Of a stretch of 64,000 nt of DNA, positions 60,801 through 64,000 are shown piece after piece. The number at the start of each line of letters is the position of its first letter. Position 1 is the first letter of the stretch. A program made the translations under genes and the position numbers. The stretch is taken from positions 2,542,001 through 2,606,000 of the forward strand of contig NZ_CP027116.1 in the NCBI RefSeq assembly GCF_003431975.1. The letters are read 5' to 3'. Source of the stretch: Bacillus pumilus (GTDB lineage: Bacteria > Bacillota > Bacilli > Bacillales > Bacillaceae). The notes beneath the pieces were generated by a model. It saw only the letters and a program-made list of their open reading frames with translations, was not told the origin of the DNA and made no database searches.

Positions 60801-63800
60801 CGGATATCAAAAGTTTCAAAAGCATTTTGCATCGTAAACATAGTTTGGAAAAGTGGTGAATGACTAGTACTTCGTTCCGGCTGTACTTCTTCTACTATTT
60901 TTTCAAATGGTACATCTTGGTGTTCATAAGCTTTCAATGCTTTAGTTCTCACTGTCCGTAAAACATCTCGGAATGTAGAAGTTTCATCAAATTGAGTTCG
61001 ATACACCAACGTATTGGCAAAGAAGCCAATTAGCCCTTCGGTCTCTTTATAATGTCGATTAGCAATAGGACTTCCAACTAATATATCATCCTGACCAGTA
61101 TAACGAGATAGGAAACCTTGATATGCAGCGAGTAAGGTCATAAACACTGTCGTTCCCTCTTGGCGGCTTACGGCCTCAATTTGTTCTACCACTCCAGTTG
61201 GTAGTATAAATTGATACATTGCTCCTGCATAAGTTTGAACAGATGGACGTGGCCGATCTGTTGGCAATTGGAGGACCGGCAGGTCTCCTTTTAACTCTTC
61301 CTTCCAATAACTTAACTGTTTATCTAACACTTCATTATCAAGCCACTTCCGCTGCCATTCCGCATAATCTGCATATTGAATAGGAAGATCCGGTAACCTT
61401 TCAGGTTGACCTTTTACTTCTCCTTCATATAACATCATCCACTCTCTTAAAAATACATTCATGGACCATCCGTCTGAAATAATATGATGCATGATACAGG
61501 CTAAAACCCATTCGTTTTCTTGCATTTTAATTAGTTGGACTCTCAATAGAGGACTTGTCTCTAAATCAAACGGTGTCTCAGCTTCTCTTTGAACCAATTC
61601 TTGCATCGTCTGCTCTTTCTCTTCTTTCGAAAGATGTACCAAATCTGTTCTCGACAACGTTCTTAAATGAGAAGAAGCAATATTTTGAAAAGCTTCTCCA
61701 TCTTTTTCTGTGATAGTGGTACGTAAAATCTCGTGACGACTGATTAAAGTATTTAAACTATTTTCTAACGCACGTGGAGACCACTCTCCCTGTAAACGCC
61801 AGACAGTCGGAATATTATACAATGAACTATTAGGTACTAAGCGATCAAAAAACCATAAACGCTGTTGAGCATAGGATAACGGTACAACAGATCCTCTCTC
61901 TACTCGAATTAACGATGGAATCTCACTAGAGATACTTCTTCCACGAAGATCCTCTAAACGTTTGGCTAGTTCTTCCACTGTAGAATGCTCAAATAGTTCC
62001 TTTAATGGGATGGACATTCCAAACACTTCTTGCAAACGAGATATAACTTGTGTTGCTAATAATGAATGCCCCCCTAAATCGAAGAAGGAATCATCTCGTT
62101 TAATACCTCTTATTCCCAATATTTGTTCCCAAACCGTCACCACCAACTCTTCGGAAGGAGTTTGGCCTTCTTGTAACACTTTTTCCTGTATATCATTAAT
62201 TGGAGTTGGTAAGACCTTACGGTCTATCTTTCCATTTGGTGTTATAGGTAAAGCTTCCATTTTGATAAAATGAGCCGGTACCATATAACCCGGTAACTTG
62301 TCTTTTAGAGCCTTTCGCCATTCTTTTGTAGTTCCCTCACCTACTACATAAGCTACTAGACGTTTTTCACCTGACTCATCTTCTCGAACAATTACTACAG
62401 CTTCTTGAATAGAAGGGAGGGCATTTAAGGTTGCCTCTACCTCTCCTAATTCAATCCGAAAACCTCGAATTTTCACTTGATCATCTGCTCGGCCTACAAA
62501 CTCTAAATTACCATCTGGAAGATAACGTACTAGATCCCCTGTACGATATAAACGAGCTCCTGGTTCATCACTAAAAGGATGCGGTATAAAGCGTTCAGCT
62601 GTTAACTTAGGTCGATTTAAATAACCACGTGCTAGGCCAGATCCTCCTACATAAAGTTCTCCCACTCCCCCTTTAGAAATCAGTTGGGAATTTTTATCTA
62701 ATACATAAACCTGTGTATTAGACACTGGTTTTCCTATTGCAGGGCGATTTCCGCTTATATCATCATCTTTTAAAGCTTCACTAGCTGTAGCTACCACAGT
62801 ATTCTCAGTTGGTCCATAGTGATTAAAAACCTCAAATGGAAGATTCTCTGAAGGAAACACCCTTAATTGATCTCCACCTGTTAACAAAGCTTTCAAGGCG
62901 ACACTTTGTGGCCAAGAAAGTTTTAAGATTCTTTCGGTTAGCGGAGTTGGTAAAAAACTAATAGTAATTTGTTGTTTAATAAACCATTCTTTTAAAGCCT
63001 TCACATCTGTACGAATTTGGTTATTTGGTAAATATAAACTTGCTCCCACACTTAGATACGGCCATATCTCCCATACCGATGCATCAAATGCTGTTCCAGC
63101 AATTTGAGTTGCTCGATCTTTGTTAGTCACATGATATTTTTTTTGATGCCAAAAGATTAAGTTCAATAATGAACGATGTTCAACCATTACCCCTTTTGGT
63201 TTTCCAGTAGAACCTGATGTATAGATAACATACGCTAAGTTTTCTAGTGATATTCCATGGATAGGTGTAGTGATAGGCTCATTTCTGATTTCATGAGAAT
63301 TTTCATCTAAACAAATCCTCTCAACATCCGATGATACCCACTCTGTAAGATGCGATTCTGTCACCAATATTTGAATACCTGCATCTTCAAGAATGTATTG
63401 AAGACGTTTCTCCGGATATGCTGGATCTAGTGGGACATAAGCGCCTCCAGCTTTGAGAATCCCTAGTAATCCAACAATCATTTTCGGAGAACGTTCCACA
63501 CATAATCCCACTAGGGATTCTGGACCTACTCCTCGTTTTTGAAGATAATGAGCTAATTGGTTAGCTTGTTCCTGAACCTCTTTATAGCTCCACTCTTCGT
63601 CTTCATATACTACCGCGATGGCATCTGGATTTTCCTGAACTTGAGACTCAAATAGATCCTGAATTAATAAATCCTGAGGGTATTCAACATTCGTTTGATT
63701 CCATTCTACAACCAATTGATTTCGCTCTCTATCTGTTAAATACATCAGTTCATTCAGTTTCTTCTGCGGAGAATCTTCCGTTATTTGTTTAAGAACTTCA

Positions 63801-64000
63801 ACTAGGTGATTATATAGATGATTAATTGTCTCTTTTTCAAAATACCTTAAGTCGTACATTAGTTTTAGAGTTAATTGTTCGTCTGGAATAACTGCTAAAG
63901 TTAGTGAATAATTTGTTTGTTCCAATCCATCAAAACCTAAAATAAGTAATTCATTATCAAAACTTTGTTCCTGTACAGGATAGTTTTCAAAAACATATAA
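54824..64000 (-). CDS. Non-ribosomal peptide synthetase, last three modules with thioesterase (5' part outside window)
   Basis: The frame is open to the right edge: 25 codons beyond the first possible start at 63925 still match a condensation domain (FENYPV), so the gene begins outside. Order, with residues counted from 63925: end of C (1-55), A1 (about 75-590), T1 (LGGHSLLA near 617), C2 (HHIISDG near 812), A2, T2 (near 1674), C3 (HHIISDG near 1869), A3, T3 (near 2723), TE (GWSIGG near 2853, His in GKHAEMM near 3004). Pocket codes read by alignment to GrsA: A1 DAWFLGHVVK (Leu type), A2 DGFFLGVVFK (Ile type), A3 DASTIAAVCK (aromatic, Tyr more than Phe). No epimerisation domain; C2 and C3 start SYAQQRLWFFDRL, as in LCL domains. 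The TE releases the peptide by hydrolysis or cyclisation. Confidence 0.96.
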   Translation of the reverse strand, partial: LYVFENYPVQEQSFDNELLILGFDGLEQTNYSLTLAVIPDEQLTLKLMYDLRYFEKETINHLYNHLVEVLKQITEDSPQKKLNELMYLTDRERNQLVVEWNQTNVEYPQDLLIQDLFESQVQENPDAIAVVYEDEEWSYKEVQEQANQLAHYLQKRGVGPESLVGLCVERSPKMIVGLLGILKAGGAYVPLDPAYPEKRLQYILEDAGIQILVTESHLTEWVSSDVERICLDENSHEIRNEPITTPIHGISLENLAYVIYTSGSTGKPKGVMVEHRSLLNLIFWHQKKYHVTNKDRATQIAGTAFDASVWEIWPYLSVGASLYLPNNQIRTDVKALKEWFIKQQITISFLPTPLTERILKLSWPQSVALKALLTGGDQLRVFPSENLPFEVFNHYGPTENTVVATASEALKDDDISGNRPAIGKPVSNTQVYVLDKNSQLISKGGVGELYVGGSGLARGYLNRPKLTAERFIPHPFSDEPGARLYRTGDLVRYLPDGNLEFVGRADDQVKIRGFRIELGEVEATLNALPSIQEAVVIVREDESGEKRLVAYVVGEGTTKEWRKALKDKLPGYMVPAHFIKMEALPITPNGKIDRKVLPTPINDIQEKVLQEGQTPSEELVVTVWEQILGIRGIKRDDSFFDLGGHSLLATQVISRLQEVFGMSIPLKELFEHSTVEELAKRLEDLRGRSISSEIPSLIRVERGSVVPLSYAQQRLWFFDRLVPNSSLYNIPTVWRLQGEWSPRALENSLNTLISRHEILRTTITEKDGEAFQNIASSHLRTLSRTDLVHLSKEEKEQTMQELVQREAETPFDLETSPLLRVQLIKMQENEWVLACIMHHIISDGWSMNVFLREWMMLYEGEVKGQPERLPDLPIQYADYAEWQRKWLDNEVLDKQLSYWKEELKGDLPVLQLPTDRPRPSVQTYAGAMYQFILPTGVVEQIEAVSRQEGTTVFMTLLAAYQGFLSRYTGQDDILVGSPIANRHYKETEGLIGFFANTLVYRTQFDETSTFRDVLRTVRTKALKAYEHQDVPFEKIVEEVQPERSTSHSPLFQTMFTMQNAFETFDIRMSNRHIENINIHTSVSKFDLTVTVEKQKEGLLTAFEYNTDLFDKSTVERMANHFKYWLTEITRLPEEPLSNLSLLSKEEQDEIVIEWNQTDADYPKDKVIQDLFDAQVQENPDAIAVVYEDEEWSYKEVQEQANQLAHYLQKRGVGPESLVGLCVERSPKMIVGLLGILKAGGAYVPLDPAYPEKRLQYILEDAGIQILVTESHLTKWVSSDVERICLDKNSQEIRNEPITTPVHGVTPENLAYVIYTSGSTGKPKGILTCHLNVITTICNNGYLNINDEDTILQLANYAFDGSVFEIFTSLFNGARLIIASQSQALNIEELSILISSQNITVTFMTTALFNNLVDFNVCCFEKTRKVLFGGEKVSEYHVIRAMERLGENRLVHVYGPTESTVFTTHYTITQNYEKPATFPIGQPLNNTQVYVLNKTKVLQPVGVIGELYVGGSGLARGYLNRPKLTAERFIPHPFSDEPGARLYRTGDLVRYLPDGNLEFVGRADDQVKIRGFRIELGEVEATLNALPSIQEAVVIVREDESGEKRLVAYVVGEGTTKEWRKALKDKLPGYMVPAHFIKMEALPITPNGKIDRKVLPTPINDIQEKVLQEGQTPSEELVVTVWEQILGIRGIKRDDSFFDLGGHSLLATQVISRLQEVFGMSIPLKELFEHSTVEELAKRLEDLRGRSISSEIPSLIRVERGSVVPLSYAQQRLWFFDRLVPNSSLYNIPAVWRLQGEWSPRALENSLNTLISRHEILRTTITEKDGEAFQNIASSHLRTLSRTDLVHLSKEEKEQTMQELVQREAETPFDLETSPLLRVQLIKMQENEWVLACIMHHIISDGWSMNVFLREWMMLYEGEVKGQPERLPDLPIQYADYAEWQRKWLDNEVLDKQLSYWKEELKGDLPVLQLPTDRPRPSVQTYAGAMYQFILPTGVVEQIEAVSRQEGTTVFMTLLAAYQGFLSRYTGQDDILVGSPIANRHYKETEGLIGFFANTLVYRTQFDETSTFRDVLRTVRTKALKAYEHQDVPFEKIVEEVQPERSTSHSPLFQTMFTMQNAFETFDIRMSNRHIENINIHTSVSKFDLTVTVEKQKEGLLTAFEYNTDLFDKSTVERMANHFKYWLTEITRLPEEPLSNLSLLSKEEQDEIVIEWNQTDADYPKDKVIQDLFDAQVQENPDAIAVAYEDEEWSYKEVQEQANQLAHYLQKRGVGPESLVGLCVERSPKMIVGLLGILKAGGAYVPLDPAYPEKRLQYILEDAGIQILVTESHLTKWVSSDVERICLDKNSQEIKNEPITTPVHGVTPENLAYVIYTSGSTGKPKGVLLELKSLCNLAYAQIKIFKINHESKVLQFASFAFDAAVSEIFTSFLSGATLILGKQEEMLPGTRFINLVEENRVTHATLPPAILANLDENRFDHLKVIISAGSACNKEVAKRWAKKCIFINAYGPTENTVCASAGVYEGKGILTLGKPISNTQLYVLDKYGQPVPVGVIGELYIGGQSLARGYLNRPELTKERFLPHPFDKTSGDRVYRTGDLVRYLPNGDLEFIGRTDDQVKIRGFRIELGEVEATLNDLPSIQEAVVIVREDEPGDKRLVAYVVGEETPAEWRIALKEKLPVYMVPAHFVKMEVLPLTPNGKIDRRNLESNRLNYDQQSVYKRPPCDYTEYQLLEIWKEILDSEYIEVYDNFFEIGGHSLLAIKLLYLIQIRLNKELTMPNLFENPTVQSLASLIKKKDKTEKNLELIIKLRESDGAPFFFIHPASGNTLCYMELAKLLDNACSLYGINFPYVEDRSMENIRLEDLSRLYLKKIKEIQPKGPYMLGGWSIGGLFAYEIANQLIEQGEEVSLLSLIDTAFPRAEYILSKEESIIQVLNSISAHLILDPNKEKEIAEVTFKNLINSPKIRQMLPPGLEVEDIKTLSNIFHANTKVSAEYKIEKQYRGLIYFEAQEGTRLGNKWSSYLEGDLKNIQVPGKHAEMMDSPSVNIIANKLKEEILSATYI
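56859..59491 (-). repeat. NRPS internal repeat, unit A (2.63 kb)
   Basis: Nearly identical to 60030-62662 at a constant offset of 3171 bp (1057 codons). I noticed about ten mismatches, most near the two ends. It encodes the C-terminal part of A2, T2, C3 and the N-terminal part of A3 up to the SGSTGKPKG loop. Confidence 0.93.
60030..62662 (-). repeat. NRPS internal repeat, unit B (2.63 kb)
   Basis: Partner of 56859-59491. It encodes the C-terminal part of A1, T1, C2 and the N-terminal part of A2. The 538 bp between the units (59492-60029) are the unique substrate-binding core of A2. Confidence 0.93.
63192..63640 (-). repeat. Third partial copy: N-terminal part of A1
   Basis: About 0.45 kb closely similar to the A-domain N-terminal part of both repeat units (for example ILKAGGAYVPLDPAYPEKR in all three). 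Similarity fades toward 63690, where A1 joins the preceding C domain. Confidence 0.85.

Noticed and set aside
63901..63925. Taking the TTG at 63925 as the start of the NRPS gene
   Set aside because: The frame stays open to the window edge and the extra 25 codons continue a condensation domain (FENYPV), so the gene is cut by the window.

Overview
The window looks like a chromosomal segment of a Bacillus species of the B. pumilus / B. safensis / B. altitudinis type. That assignment is inferred from gene order and protein resemblance to B. subtilis and was not tested by a search. Positions 1 to about 52,250 follow the B. subtilis order almost gene for gene: cymR-rarA-tcdA-6S RNA-aspS-hisS-yrzK-yrvJ-dtd-relA-apt-recJ-lapA-yrvC-secDF-comN-spoVB-yrbG-yrzE-yajC-tgt-queA-ruvBA-bofC-yrzF, then thiC and a LysE-type exporter, coxA-safA, nadA/C/B with divergent nifS-nadR, pheA-pheB-obg-spo0B, rpmA-prp-rplU, spoIVFB-spoIVFA, minD-minC-mreD-mreC-mreB, radC, maf, spoIIB and comC. 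Most genes lie on the minus strand.

Functionally the core part holds translation and tRNA modification (aspS, hisS, dtd, tgt, queA, tcdA, rpmA, rplU, prp), the stringent response and purine salvage (relA, apt), repair (recJ, ruvAB, rarA, radC), secretion (secDF, yajC), de novo NAD synthesis with its own repressor, shape and division (mre, min), and many sporulation genes (spoVB, bofC, safA, coxA, spo0B, spoIVFA/FB, spoIIB). RNA regulators visible are a 6S RNA, a T-box before hisS, a TPP riboswitch before thiC and an L21 leader before rplU. A LexA box precedes ruvA and a sigma-E-like promoter precedes spoIVFA.

Four copies of a structured interspersed repeat (97, 147, 174 and 177 bp, all in the same orientation) sit inside intrinsic terminators. 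In each case the terminator hairpin, or part of it, is present on both sides, so the element appears to have inserted into the terminator and duplicated it. This is the most unusual structure in the core part.

From about 52,280 to the end the window is accessory DNA inserted directly upstream of comC. It contains an orphan terminator, a decayed radC 3' end, about 0.8 kb of AT-rich sequence without genes, a small membrane protein (DUF3951-like), a cytochrome P450, and the last three modules of a large non-ribosomal peptide synthetase that continues beyond the window edge. The NRPS segment reads (C)-A-T-C-A-T-C-A-T-TE, with A-domain codes pointing to Leu, Ile and an aromatic residue (probably Tyr). 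Two 2.63-kb stretches of this gene are nearly identical while the substrate-binding cores between them differ, the pattern expected from exchange of A-domain cores. The peptide product is not known to me.
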